From: Klebsormidium nitens
Lineage: Eukaryota; Streptophyta; Klebsormidiophyceae; Klebsormidiales; Klebsormidiaceae
NCBI GenBank assembly: GCA_000708835.1
Contig: DF237335.1
Span: 1 to 64,000, forward strand
Reading direction: 5' to 3'
Length of the DNA: 64,000 nucleotides
Each line of letters starts with the position of its first letter. The first letter of the stretch is position 1. A program made the position numbers and the translations under genes. Below are positions 23,001 to 32,625 of this stretch, one piece after another. Under the pieces are notes generated by a model. The model was given only the letters and a program-made list of their open reading frames with translations. It ran no database searches and was not told the origin of the DNA.

Positions 23001-26000
23001 TGGGCTTTTCTTCTTTGAAGCGGCCTTTCTCTTCACAGGCTTCTCGTCTGATTCACGAACCCCCAGTCTATAATTAACGTCCTTGCCAATCTCACAAAAC
23101 GACTGTTACTTTTACCAACACGTGGTGAGACAGGAGACCGACACCTTGAGCAGCCGGAACGTAACAGATCATGAGTTGGTTTTCCTCTTCCTACTTTTAA
23201 CCCCGAGTCCAACAGCTTCTCCTTGTCACAAGCGGCCCTCTTACCTACCACACGTGACACGAGAGAAGACCGACAAGTTGGACATCCAAAACGCACCACA
23301 AGTCCTATTTCTTCCCATTTGTTTCTGAACACCTTTGTCTGGTCGTTTCTCCATGCCAAGAGCAGCCCTCTTACCTAGACACGTGGCGAGAAAGAAGACG
23401 GACGACTTGGACAGCCGGAACGTCGTGGGTCACAAGTTCTTTTTCTTCTTAGTCTGTTTTGAAGCCTAAGACCTGGTCGTTTCTTCGTGCCTAAGGGTCG
23501 CCCTCTTACCTAGACACGTGGCAAGACAGAAGACCGACGACTTGGACAGTCGGAACGTCGTAAACCACGAGTAGATGGGCAGTCCAGCAGAGATGAAGAC
23601 AGCGGTCCCCGCCGCGATCGCCCAGCCGTAGTACGTCCCGTGCTGATACGGGCTGTTGCGAGACAGGCGGTCGTGCGGATGAGAGAGCGGCTCGCGGGCG
23701 ATGGTCACGCCCATACAGACGATCGAGCCGATGTTGACGAGGATCACGAGAACCATGAGAAGGTCCTGCAAGCGGAATGTGGAAACGGCTTGAGGGAAAT
23801 GGTGCCAGCGGAATGATGCAAGCGGAAGTCCGAGTTGGTTCCAAATCTGTGCAATTGAATTCGCAACGGGTCTACCCATGCAGATGATCGAGCCGATGTT
23901 GACGTGGATCACAAGAACCATCACAAGGTCCTGCAAAAAGAACTGGAAAAGAACTGGAATTTTGTTTCATGTGCACTGGAGTGCGCAATCTCTAAGCCCA
24001 TGCAGACGAATGAGCCAACGTTGACGAGGAGCACGAGTACCATCAAAAGTTCCTGCAGACGAAATTCGATAAAGTTGACTTATTTTGTGCCGTTGGCTTC
24101 GTAATGAGAAGACCCATGCAGACATCAAGCCGACGTTGACGAGGATCACGAGAACCATAAGCAGGTCCTGCGAGCAAAAAATGGTTCATATCTGTGCAAT
24201 TGACTTTGCAAGGAGAAGGCCCATGCAGGAAAGTGGAGCTGCTATTGACCAAAATCAAGAGAACCGTCAGCAGGTTCTGCGGGGCAGACAAGAATGGCTG
24301 AAACTATGTCTTTGACGACATCATCTGTTCAATACCTACGTGCGTAGCAGTAACTTTTCTGCAAGAGAAAAGTTGACCTCGGCTAGAAACTCGAACGCAA
24401 TCAGGGTGTCCGGAAAAGAAAGAGAGAAGAAGGACAGCTGATATTTTCGTTCCAAACTTGGAACATAAAGTGTGCCGATTCAGTTTGGAACACTGAGAAA
24501 GAGAGTCAGTGGTGAGGCTCATGCTTCCTGATGGAAACGACTTCGACCAGAACCAAGAGTTCACCGCAGAACATATTGGGGAGGCGGTACCATCAGGCTT
24601 AAGGACAGCTTGAAAACCGATTCAGTAAACATCAAGCTGATTTCGAGGGGAGACGGACAAGGGGCCGGCCATTGATGAGAGCTTTAAGGACGACAAGCAG
24701 GTCCTAAACAAGGGGGAACCAGGAAGCCCTCTTAAACCTCAGATTCAGAGAATGGGCATCTATTCCGAATTTTGGACTTGTTTTTGGGACCTGACCTCTA
24801 CTCGGAACTCTTGCCCACTTCAAGAGTTCTAAGACTGGAAATGATTTCAGAGTCTGCTTGAAGGGTGGATGAGAAACCGGACATGACTCCCAAAACTACC
24901 ACCGCTCACCTTCTTAGTGACCGCCAATCCCCCAAGACTGAAGAGCTGCCCCTCCATTGGCACCTTCCTCGGGGCGAAGAACTGGCACCCGTTCCCCAGC
25001 CATACCGGCCCGCCGACCGACAGACACGCCGCGAGGAACGGGAGCGTTATCGCGAGCGCAAAGATGATCGAACTGTTGGTCAGGTATGCGAGGAGGAGCC
25101 CCGTGGCCATCGAGACGGCCATTCCGCCGATTCCGCCCAGGACGACGCCCCACGAGGGGCGGAATCCGGCCTGGCGGAGGGAGCGCCAGTGGGCGGTGAG
25201 CACGGCGGCCAGGAAGGTGAAGAGTAGGCTCGCGATGCCGAACTCGTACTGCAACGGGGGGGTAGAAGAAGCTTGTCAAACGGGGGGGGGAGAAGGAAGA
25301 TTTTAGAAGAGGATGATATCTTGCAGGTGAACAGGAGGCTCGCTATGCCCGAACTCGTATTGCGGAATGGTGGGGTAAGAAATCAGTGGTCGATCATTTG
25401 GGGGGGGAAGGAGAAGATCATTCATCAAAGAATTAGGAAGGAGACACGGCCGACGATAAGGCAAGGTCTACAAGTCAAATCCTACTGCAAAGGGGTCAAG
25501 AATGGCTTGTTAAGCACAGCGGGAGCAAAGAGAAGCATCTTCTTATGACGGGTAAAAGTGTCAAACGATCTCGAAGTAGGGCGGCTCAACCTGCCAAGCA
25601 TCTTGATCCGGTTATACATTACCTTTGGACGACATGCGTTAGCACCACGCCAAGCTCGAGGGAGAGCAAACCCTTTGCAGGTTCGAAATCATGAAGACCC
25701 TATGTCTCAAGCAACCACATTACCGTTGCAATAAAATCCGTTCACACGAGCAAGGCGCAAGCGGCGGAGGTGTTACGGGGTTTACCTGCTCGTGCGGATC
25801 ATTGATGAGCTCCACTTTGGGGTGCGTCGAGAGCGCCATGAGAACCGTCTCCATCACAAACAGCAGCGTCAGCAGGCCCCACACTTTTCCGGGGGTCCCC
25901 GCCACAGCCAAAAGCGCCCCCCTAACCCGCTGCTCGCACGCGTGCCGCCGCTTCTCTGCGTCGCCCTGCTCAACCATCGCCTCCTCGGCCAGTGTCAAGC

Positions 26001-29000
26001 GCAGCAGGTCTTGTGGGGGCTTCTTCTCCTTGACACTCGCAGGCTCGGCGGGCAGGATCTCCCCGCTGTGGGGTGTGGTGTTGTATGCTATTTCGGACCC
26101 CCCGGGGAAAGCCCTGGGGGACTCGCTCTCCTGCCAGCCATTAACCCTCGGCGAATCGACCTTGCTAACCCCGTTCTGTCCGCCCCTAACCGCGCCGCCG
26201 AACACCGGGTTACCATACTGGACTCCTTGCGTAGAAGCCGAAACCCCACCGTTGGGCACTGGGTAACCATAGCTTAACCCGCTCTGCCCCACCGTCACTC
26301 CGCCGTTATCATACTGAAGCCCGCGCTCTTGCCCCCCGACTGCGCCGTTATTGAGCGGGTTTGCATAACTAAACCCCGGATGCCCCCCCCGGGTCATGTT
26401 TTGCGCCATCGGCATGCCGTAGCTCGTCCCCACCCCCGCACCAGAAGCTGCATCACGCTCTCCGAGATGCCCCCCCTCGTCGATCCCCCCACTCGACCAG
26501 CGTCGGGGAGAGTCTCCATCTCTCGCCATCTCAACCTCGCCCCCTTTCGCCCCCCGTAGAAGCGTGTACCGATCGGCCCCCCCACTGCTCACTCTATTCG
26601 CCTCCCTCAAAACCCCACCCGAAGTCGCCCCTGGACCGCTTGCCCCCACCGCCACGGCTCTCGCGTCCCTCGCCCGTTCCACTCCCACACGATCCTCCGA
26701 AACCCGCCCCAGACCGGTTTGGGCCCCTAACCCACTCTTCACCTTATTCGCTTCCCTCAACCCCACTCTCTCCCTTTCCCCTCCAGAACTACTCCCACTT
26801 CCCATGCGCCGCGCGCCCCCGACAACCGAATCTAGGTCCGAAGACGAGGCCGAAAAGCTGCCCTCGAGAGAGCTCTCGCGGACGAAGCTCAGTCTGTTGG
26901 GCGGTTCTCGGTGCAAGTTCGTGGCCAAGTGACCGGAGAGGACCTGGCTGTGAGTGGGCGTCTGGAACGCGCCGCGCAGCTTCTCGATCGTGTCCCGGAA
27001 CAGCTGCCGCCGCATCTCGCTCTCGCTGACCACGGGGAAGAAGCGCATCATGGCCGCGATCGCGAGAAGCGACCCGACGAGGACGTACGCGAGGCAATGC
27101 CCGAGGAACCAGTAGTTAATCCCGAAGCTGATGAGGAGCAATCGGTACGCGCAGACCAGGAGCAGCGCCTGCGCGGGGGTCCTCAGCGGCGGCTTGACCA
27201 GGATCTTGTTGCTCTTGCGCTCTTTCAGCGGTTTGCGCAGCGACGCCTCGTACTCGGCCGCTTGCAGCAGGAACGAACCGGTCACGCAGTCGAGCACGAT
27301 GAGCGCGGTCGAGGTGATGAACCCCAGCCACCGGGCCTTGTCCGCCGTGTAATAGTAGACGATTGAGTAGATGAGGAGAGTGAGAGCGGACGCGCTGTAG
27401 AGCAGCTTGTCGTTCTTGCGCTTCCGCCTGAGGCGCGCGTCGGTCTCGCAGTTGGGCACCTGGGGCGGGTCTGCGGGCTGGCCCTCTAGGAGGAGGCCGG
27501 ACTGGGACTTGAGCAGCACGCCCGTCTGCAATCAGTGAAGGAATATATCAGCATTAGTCACTGCTTTGTTATTAGTGTTTTGCAGACGGGGTTGAGAGAA
27601 CAGGGGGCTTTTAGATGGCAGACAAAAGCAGCACGAAATCACCAGACGTGTCAGTTCGCTTTGAACTGAAACAGAAGCCAGAAGCCTGGAGCCTGAAGCC
27701 CCGAAGCACGAAGCCCAGAACAGTAAATCAAGCAATGAGAGGCAAAGCGAAATAATGAAAAGGCTTGACTACAAGACGCGAGCTCATATCTCACCCTGCA
27801 ATCGACCTTTTGCGAAGTAGTTGCATAAAGGTGTGCTTAAACCCGCTCTGAATCTGCTATTCACCAGACCTCCTGATTCCAAGTGGTCATACTGGCTGTT
27901 ATTCCTCTCGCTGATCATCAAACCCACAAACGAGTCGTTTCTCAAACTACACCCATAAGAAGACCGACCCCACTTTCCCGCTGTTGCGAAGGCAAACGCA
28001 GAAAGGCATGCCAATCACAGTTGGAAGACAAAACCTAACACTTGATGCGGCACCCTTGTCCGTCTTCTTTCCACAATGTCCCCGGAGATGCTCACTCCTC
28101 CGATATATAGCATGCACGCATAGAAACATGCCTTGCATACACCCAGTGGTCTACGCGACCCTGAAAATCCTACACACCTTATTCTGGCCCCCATGCAAAG
28201 TTGACTTCTGGACAATCGAGGCGTCAGACCTGCTCTGACTCCTGGCATCAATAGCATCCTAAGCTCTAAACCAATCCCTGCATCCCTAAGCTCCCCACCT
28301 TTCCTCCAGATCACAGCCCTGGGTTCAGGGTCATAAGAGCTGAGCCCTTCTTAGTTTCAAGGTCCTGAAAACTTGCAATTTAAGAATTCCCTCACCTTGG
28401 ACAGAGTCCGCGCGTACAGGTATGCTTGTGTCACCCACTCGTCCACGTTCAAGCCCGGACCACTGAACACCATCTTGATCAGGGGGAGGAGGTCAATCCC
28501 GACAACAATGGCGGAGATGCCAAAGAAGTAGCCGGAGCTTTCGGTAGGTATGCTGGAGTTGCGGATGCCAGTATTGATGTAAACGGCCGCGACCTCGTAC
28601 GCGCACAACAGGAGGACGGCAACGAACAGGAGGCCAGACGCCGCGCCTGCACACAGAGGTTTTCCGAATCTGACTCTTTGACCAATGGCTGGAAGTGCTT
28701 GATAGAGTGCCACAGAATGCCAATCAGGAGCGATTGACATGATCTTGCAGATCATATTTGGTACCCTAGATTGTCGTTGGGAGGAAGGCTCGAAATTGTG
28801 CCCCAGAAGTTGGACGAAAGGAAACGACTATTGAGAGCCTTCTCCAGAAAGAGGCTACAAAGAGGGAGTTGAGCGAGGGCAATGCAGCGAAAACTGCAAG
28901 AATGATTGTCCTTCCTGGTTCCGCAAGGGCACAGGGAAGGAGAATGGATGACGGGGCAAACAGCTAGCCTGGACGCAGAAAGCAAAGCCTACAGCAAGAA

Positions 29001-31621
29001 AACCAGTCACGACGTCGATCATGATTTCTATCGGAGCACATGCTGGAACCTTCTGCAACTCTCTAGGATTTGTGAAAAGCGGCATTGCCACTCACGGGAG
29101 CTTTGCCACTTGGACTTTGATCATGATCTTTATCAGAGAACATGTTCAGATCCTTCTGAAACTTTCTACGATTTGCGAAAAGCGGCATTGCCACTCACGG
29201 GAGCTTTGCCATTTGGTCTTGTACCATAGCCCGAGAGCGTACAGCGCGAGCAGAAGCGCTGTTCCGGGCATCATCACCGCTAACCCGATGCTGTTAGGAT
29301 TGATGACCCGGATCAGCTCCGCGCCCCAGGCGAGTGACATGGCAACGGGAGAGATCACGGCCGCCCACGCAATGAAAGCTGTCGCGCCGCAGATGGTCCC
29401 GAGGAGGACGCCCTCGAGACAGGCGGGCCAGTTCAGAGAGTACACCCAACTGCAAGACAAGGAGAGGTGTGAATGAGCAGTGCAAAGGAGGACTTTCTTA
29501 GGGCCGTGGATTTGGTATTCAGGGGGTGCGGAAGAAGATTGGATAAGGAGTGCCAACACTTTCAGGAGCGCAAGTGCCTGATTGGAGGGGTGTGGAAGAG
29601 AGCTGGGGAACGTGAAATACTGGAGGGGTGCCAATAGAAGCTGGGAAGAATGAGATGAAGCAACTCGGAAAGAGGGGGGAATTCTGGACTGTACCGGTGG
29701 ACGGGGGTGAAACGAACCAGCTGTGTTACTGGAAAGGCTGAGAAGTGAGATATAGAGTTACGAGAAAGGCCCCCCTCACCCCCTCCCTTCCCCTTTCTTG
29801 GTGCCTCTGCTCTATGTCAGTGGCTGCATTGCATTTGACCAGGAAAGACCTTCTTCCAAAAAAGCCTCCTATACTTGTGCCCCTGTCCTATAAAGCCCAT
29901 TGCCAGCAGATCAGTACTTTGAATAACAGCAAAGAGCGAAGCAGAAATGGGCAACTTTTGACGCGGAAAAAAGTGCATGACATAGCAGAACTCCGAAGCA
30001 GGCCTCCACACTGAGAATGCAGCCAAATCCGGACTGTTCCAGACACATGCTTGGGAGTCTGGCCTGAGGCGCACTGTCTCGGGGCCAAAAGACTGCAAGG
30101 AGAATCAAAGATTCAACAAGCCTTTTCGGGGCCCAGTCAGACTGAGGTCAGACACGAGGAAAGCGATGTGACAGAAAATGCATGGACGAAGAGCCGCTCC
30201 CTGCACAAGCACAGTTCGAGGAGACAGTATGTGCAGGAATTTGAGTTTTGCGCGGTCAAGATAAGACCTCTGGCAACCTCTCATCTCCTTGAGCAAAGGA
30301 AGTCCGCAGAAGGAGTGTAAATCCGCCGTCTGCATGCTGCTGCATGAGCTCAGCATTGCGTGGACGCACCAGAACGAACCAACATGGGCAAAAAGGATCT
30401 GAACAGGCTGACTGCTTTGTTGACAGTCTTTTGCAACTGTCGTCAACAGTCATTGAAAGGACAACGAACAATCTGACCTCAAAACTTAGTCATCAACAAC
30501 CGAGTTTACGCAGACGTCTCAGACGTCTCCAACTGCACCGCAGCCCCATTCGATCACAATGCAAAGGGTGCTTGCCCAAGCTTGCAACTGGAGACAGCCG
30601 TGCTGAATCTGCGCCGTCGACATGCAGACTTTCTGTCCCCGAGACCTAGAGTTCGTCAGCCTTCCATTTGCATGGGTTGATAAGGATCCAATTTAGAAAG
30701 CAGCAAACGGCCCCACTTGACACGTTTTGGACTTTTCTCGGGAATCTTGCAACGACTTCTGGGTTTTGCAACAACTCCCGAGTGGCAAATGCATTCGACA
30801 GAATGCCCGGAAAATGAGGTGCAAGAATCCGCGGCAAGAAGAGAGCAACTCATGATGCGACAAACTGTAACACATCCCTTCAGTTCTCCACAGACTTTCT
30901 CTCCACAATTGTACTCTGACACACTGAGAATGTTGGGGCTTATATCAAGCCAGGCTGAAAATGGAAGCACCTCAAGCTCAAGGTTGAAGCAGACAAGCTC
31001 CGCAAAGGCCACAAAGCAGGGGCAATGAGGAGATCATACCCGTATCTCGAACTTTCAGTACTGCGAGCCTTCCTTCAGCCCAAACAAAATGTAAGCAACA
31101 TCAAGAATCCTGGTACATAAGCTGGAGAGAGATAAGGGCATAGAAACTTGCCCGTGGATTCTTCTCCCAAGCGAGAGAGTACACAAACGTTTGAGTCTTG
31201 ATACAGAAGCTGGAGACATTAGCTCATAGCAGCCTGCCCGGCCATCGTGCACGGTCGTCATCTGACCCTCAGGTTGATCACCAGAGTCTCCAAGAACAGC
31301 AAAAAGAAAGCAATTTTTGAGAATTGGACTTCATAGCGGGAGACATACGGGCACGGTGACTTGCCTGTAAATCCTCCAAGGTCGCCATCCCACCCGCAGG
31401 TTGATCAGCAGAGACACCAGGAACAGCCCGCCCAACAACAGACCGTCCCGGAAGCAGACCGCACGGATGCTCCGGGGGTCTGACAGCGAGGTGCTCGCAT
31501 GCACGTAGCTCACGTGAAACCCTGGAATCCCGCTTGCGTGTCTCAGGGCAATCTGGTCAGGGTTGCGCCACCCAGGGTTGTCCATACTGGTGGGCGCACC
31601 CACCGGTGTGCCGGCTTCCAT
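7518..31621 (-). CDS. DEK1: DEK1 phytocalpain: multi-pass membrane protein with LG3, CysPc protease and C2L domains
   Basis: A complete 22-exon gene of about 2344 aa; land-plant DEK1 is about 2150 aa. Exon coordinates are in the block entries below. Every junction keeps the frame. Order: N-terminal membrane segments (exons 1-9) interrupted by a long Gly/Ser-rich loop (exon 4), charged linker (10-13), LG3 (14-15), linker (16-17), CysPc (18-21), C2L (22). The calpain triad is intact: Cys1944 in [10 protein letters not shown], His2109 in GHAYSIL, Asn2132 in RNPW. DEK1 is the sole calpain of land plants and controls cell-division plane, epidermal fate and three-dimensional growth from the plasma membrane. 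I chose the ATG at 31621 because the frame further upstream has no ATG before a GTG at 31669. Intron 1 uses a GC donor. The introns are packed with decayed exon-edge copies. The 3' end is TAG at 7518-7520. Confidence 0.97.
8906..8970 (-). repeat. Partial copy of DEK1 exon 21 in intron 20
   Basis: About 65 bases resemble the [11 protein letters not shown] region of exon 21 but with substitutions that destroy the catalytic Asn motif. It lies upstream of the real exon (acceptor side). Confidence 0.7.
8983..9286 (-). repeat. Two partial copies of the 3' end of DEK1 exon 20 (donor side)
   Basis: Copies at 8983-9083 and 9194-9286 repeat the [24 protein letters not shown]-coding end of exon 20, including the catalytic-His region, in the downstream intron. 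The second keeps a GTGAGT donor. Both have lost the frame through substitutions and indels. Confidence 0.85.
9721..9966 (-). repeat. Two partial copies of the 5' end of DEK1 exon 20 (acceptor side)
   Basis: Copies at 9721-9799 and 9889-9966 repeat the first 70 or so bases of exon 20 ([16 protein letters not shown]) with a CAG acceptor each, in the upstream intron. The spacing is about 165 bp, so with the donor-side copies the exon is flanked on both sides. Confidence 0.88.
11114..11390 (-). repeat. Two copies of the catalytic-Cys exon's 3' end (exon 18 donor side)
   Basis: Copies at 11114-11204 and 11300-11390 repeat the part of exon 18 coding from about WFLSAVSVL to EQYNRE, each with a GT donor still in place. 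The copies start just after the catalytic Cys codon. Confidence 0.88.
11774..11810 (-). repeat. Short copy of DEK1 exon 18 5' end (acceptor side)
   Basis: About 37 bases repeat the first codons of exon 18 together with its CCAG|GTGGCG acceptor in the upstream intron. The following intron sequence (a TTGGTCAGTGTTGACA-like stretch) is also shared with the real junction. Confidence 0.75.
12253..12452 (-). repeat. Two copies of DEK1 exon 17 3' end (donor side)
   Basis: Copies at 12253-12300 and 12397-12452 repeat the [10 protein letters not shown]-coding end of exon 17. The copy nearer the exon keeps the CAG|GTAGA-like donor context. Confidence 0.75.
12564..13901 (-). other. DEK1: DEK1 exons 16-17: LG3-to-protease linker
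   Basis: Exon 16 is 13715-13901 and exon 17 is 12564-12740 (residues 1782-1903). Exon 16 encodes an Arg/Ser/Gly-rich basic stretch ending [11 protein letters not shown]. Exon 17 encodes a helical segment, then [18 protein letters not shown], which corresponds to the FPP..RSLFVDP stretch just before CysPc in land plants. A second in-frame CAG upstream of exon 17 (near 12900) starts a decayed copy of its first bases and should not be taken as the true acceptor. Confidence 0.88.
12868..12906 (-). repeat. Copy of DEK1 exon 17 5' end (acceptor side)
   Basis: A second CAG followed by a TTCGAGGAG...GACATGAA stretch copies the first 30 or so bases of exon 17 ([10 protein letters not shown]) in the upstream intron. 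Confidence 0.7.
13391..14268 (-). repeat. Partial copies flanking DEK1 exon 16
   Basis: A donor-side copy lies at about 13391-13432 (end of exon 16, FVRRKLPT region). Acceptor-side copies lie at about 14094-14119 and 14231-14268 (start of exon 16 with its CAG), with associated ATGACGTCAGC-type intron sequence repeated nearby. The real exon lies between them at 13715-13901. Confidence 0.7.
14821..15322 (-). repeat. Four-copy tandem array of DEK1 exon 15 5' end (acceptor side)
   Basis: Copies at 14821-14871, 14968-15021, 15123-15176 and 15284-15322 repeat the DANQYHWTP...LEIM-coding start of exon 15; the first three keep the AG acceptor. The period is about 150 bp, and copies 1-3 also share about 85 bp of intron sequence, so the duplicated unit clearly spans the junction. 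The fourth is heavily decayed. Confidence 0.92.
15868..16138. repeat. Minisatellite in DEK1 intron 14
   Basis: Units of about 41 bp built on GGACGCTTCACAACAAGTTC and GGACACCCAACAATCACATT occur here; two are almost identical (from 15962 and 16003) and others are degenerate. The array abuts the exon 14 donor. Confidence 0.8.
16350..16620 (-). repeat. Array of short copies of the DEK1 exon 14 acceptor edge
   Basis: About five units of 60-65 bp follow one another. Each contains a GATGAATTCCTGC-like word, which is the first bases of exon 14 plus its CAG acceptor, then AAAGCAGCGGGGCTTT-like intron sequence. This LG3 exon edge has been copied on the acceptor side only. Confidence 0.8.
18655..18985 (-). 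repeat. Two copies of DEK1 exon 11 3' end (donor side)
   Basis: Copies at 18655-18705 and 18929-18985 repeat the [11 protein letters not shown]-coding end of exon 11 with the GTGAGT donor preserved in both. They lie in the downstream intron, about 210-480 bp from the real donor. Confidence 0.85.
19550..19608 (-). repeat. Copy of DEK1 exon 11 5' end (acceptor side)
   Basis: The LTDGDDIT-coding start of exon 11 and its GCAG acceptor recur here with an 18-bp insertion, in the upstream intron. Confidence 0.55.
21219..21545 (-). repeat. Five copies of DEK1 exon 8 3' end (donor side)
   Basis: Copies at about 21219-21262, 21296-21330, 21362-21405, 21436-21476 and 21508-21545 repeat the LSFGVGWKS-coding end of exon 8 and its donor. 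Three or four keep a GT. The spacing is about 70-80 bp. Confidence 0.85.
21874..22108 (-). repeat. Two copies of DEK1 exon 8 5' end (acceptor side)
   Basis: Copies at 21874-21947 and 22048-22108 repeat the [20 protein letters not shown]-coding start of exon 8 with its AG, upstream of the real exon. They look like spare transmembrane-segment exons but lack a donor. Confidence 0.88.
22660..22742 (-). repeat. Copy of DEK1 exon 7 5' end (acceptor side)
   Basis: About 80 bases repeat the [19 protein letters not shown]-coding start of exon 7 with its CAG acceptor. The protein reading stays open over most of the copy. Confidence 0.88.
22955..23435 (-). repeat. Four copies of DEK1 exon 6 3' end (donor side)
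   Basis: Copies at about 22955-23015, 23110-23165, 23240-23295 and 23375-23435 repeat the end of exon 6 ([10 protein letters not shown] to the donor). The three nearest the exon keep a GT; the most distant has lost it. The period is about 135-150 bp, and decay grows with distance from the exon. Confidence 0.9.
23875..24281 (-). repeat. Four copies of DEK1 exon 6 5' end (acceptor side)
   Basis: Copies at 23875-23937, 23995-24056, 24112-24171 and 24220-24281 repeat the [19 protein letters not shown]-coding start of exon 6, every one with a CAG acceptor. Spacing is 110-120 bp. Together with the donor-side copies, exon 6 has eight echoes. Confidence 0.93.
25326..25363 (-). repeat. Copy of DEK1 exon 5 5' end (acceptor side)
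   Basis: A 38-base copy of the [10 protein letters not shown]-coding start of exon 5 lies about 80 bp upstream of the real acceptor. Confidence 0.75.
25786..27525 (-). other. DEK1: DEK1 exon 4: membrane segments and the large loop
   Basis: A single uninterrupted 1740-base exon encodes residues 254-833. It begins with a polar stretch, then hydrophobic segments ([47 protein letters not shown]). About 360 residues follow (about 440-805) that are rich in Gly, Ser, Arg and Asn and look disordered. Hydrophobic sequence resumes at [18 protein letters not shown]. The loop sits where land-plant DEK1 has its cytosolic loop but shares little sequence with it. Its C-terminal part has loose Tyr/Gly/Asn-containing quasi-repeats ([25 protein letters not shown]). 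Confidence 0.93.
29016..29227 (-). repeat. 106-bp tandem duplication across the DEK1 exon 2 donor
   Basis: Two adjacent units (29016-29121 and 29122-29227) share about 85% of bases. The second contains the true exon 2 end and donor at 29198/29199; the first is an intronic copy that still has GGCAAAGCTCCC|GTGAGT. Confidence 0.9.
31119..31293 (-). repeat. Two copies of DEK1 exon 1 3' end (donor side)
   Basis: Copies at about 31119-31185 and 31207-31293 resemble the [15 protein letters not shown] end of exon 1 and its GC donor context; the first retains GGGCAAGT. Confidence 0.65.
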
Positions 31622-32625
31622 CTCAGACTCTGAGTTTTTCTGGAAGTGGATTTGACCGTGTAACAACACAGGGTTTGAGCAGGTTCAACGTGTTGCTTCT
31701 TTTGTCTCCATTCTGCGTGATCCGGCTTGGGCCTAGACTAGCAGGACACTCTGCGGGCTGACTCGATTAACAACCAGATGTAGCAACGAGCGGTTCGACT
31801 ACAATTCGGCCAGACGCATTTGTAGCTGTGTAGCCTAGACCTTGAACCAATTTCAGGACAGCAAGGTAATCAGTCTTTTCCACGATCGTCCCAATCCCTG
31901 GAGCCTGGAGGTGGACTCTTCAGTCTTTGAGAGAGCATTTTTTTGCACAGGCCTGCCCAGGAATGTCTTCTAATTTTTTGTTGCTGCTGATTCTCCTAGA
32001 AGTCAACGTGCTCAGCCGCTTCAAAGCGCGCTGCGGTCGCTCTCTGACCTCACAAAACATTGCACCACGACAGACAATGCAGCTCCAAGTCCAGACGTCT
32101 TGCAAGTCCCATTGAGGCGGTTCAGGAGGGCTTGAACGTGACGTCTCCTTGCCAGCCTTGCCTGTCTCACCTCCCCAGGCTTCGCCGCGCCGCCTGCAGA
32201 GTGCTAGCCTTTGTCGCGTTGCCAGCTGTCCCTTGAATCTGCTCAGCACCTTCCTCTTCATTTGCTTCGGCTGACATCAACGTCGCCTTTGGTTGTTGCA
32301 TTCCGCCGGATCGGAAGGGCTACCCGCCCGGGTATGAATACCGGTACCTACTCTGCCGCAGGCCATGGGGGAGCGCCGCTTATCTCGAACACAACTTCCG
32401 CCCGATTTCATGCCAAGGTGCAACGGGAGTCCGGCTCCGGCTGCTAGCTGCACGTGTTCCGCCGGAAATATTTTTGTGGGGAGAGAGGGACCATGCATAG
32501 GTACTGCCTGGTTCTACATGCAGGCTATCAAGCTACAATAATATTGTATGATGATCCTTTGCACCAGATCTTCTTGATCGAAGCTTTGGCAACGTCAAAA
32601 GATGTTTTGAAGGCGAAGAGTACGA
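31622..32625. other. DEK1 upstream region
   Basis: The 1 kb before the DEK1 ATG is expected to hold its 5' untranslated region and promoter. I see no clear TATA box, no further exon I can support and no other gene. Confidence 0.5.

Larger units (their letters stand above)
20801..25248 (-). other. DEK1: DEK1 exons 5-9: C-terminal half of the membrane domain
   Basis: Exon 5 is 24910-25248, exon 6 is 23510-23765, exon 7 is 22324-22586, exon 8 is 21586-21751, exon 9 is 20801-21126 (residues 834-1283). These carry most of the remaining hydrophobic segments. Family landmarks in order are [58 protein letters not shown] and [13 protein letters not shown], the last split over the exon 9/10 junction. 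The short interval after the last segment leads into the cytosolic linker. Confidence 0.93.
28396..31621 (-). other. DEK1: DEK1 exons 1-3: N-terminal membrane segments
   Basis: Exon 1 is 31365-31621, exon 2 is 29199-29449, exon 3 is 28396-28646 (residues 1-253). A hydrophilic N-terminus of about 55 residues precedes the first hydrophobic segment ([16 protein letters not shown]) and the family motif [10 protein letters not shown], which is split over the exon 1/2 junction. The later motifs WQSSR and SGYFFG, with the charged GLNVDEWV segment, match land-plant DEK1 in order. The exon 1 donor reads ACAG|GCAAGT, a GC-AG intron; using GC gives exactly the conserved IYSW junction, whereas no GT in reach does. 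Confidence 0.93.

Noticed and set aside
24865-25306. Overlapping plus-strand frames of about 120-130 codons
   Set aside because: They are antisense to DEK1 exon 5, which is GC-rich at third positions and so leaves opposite frames open.
26564-27366. Plus-strand frames opposite the DEK1 loop exon
   Set aside because: Low-complexity Pro/Arg-rich shadows of the Gly/Ser-rich loop; the minus frame joins the family exons in phase.
31619-31669. Longer DEK1 N-terminus starting at 31669
   Set aside because: That codon is GTG; the first ATG in the frame is at 31621.
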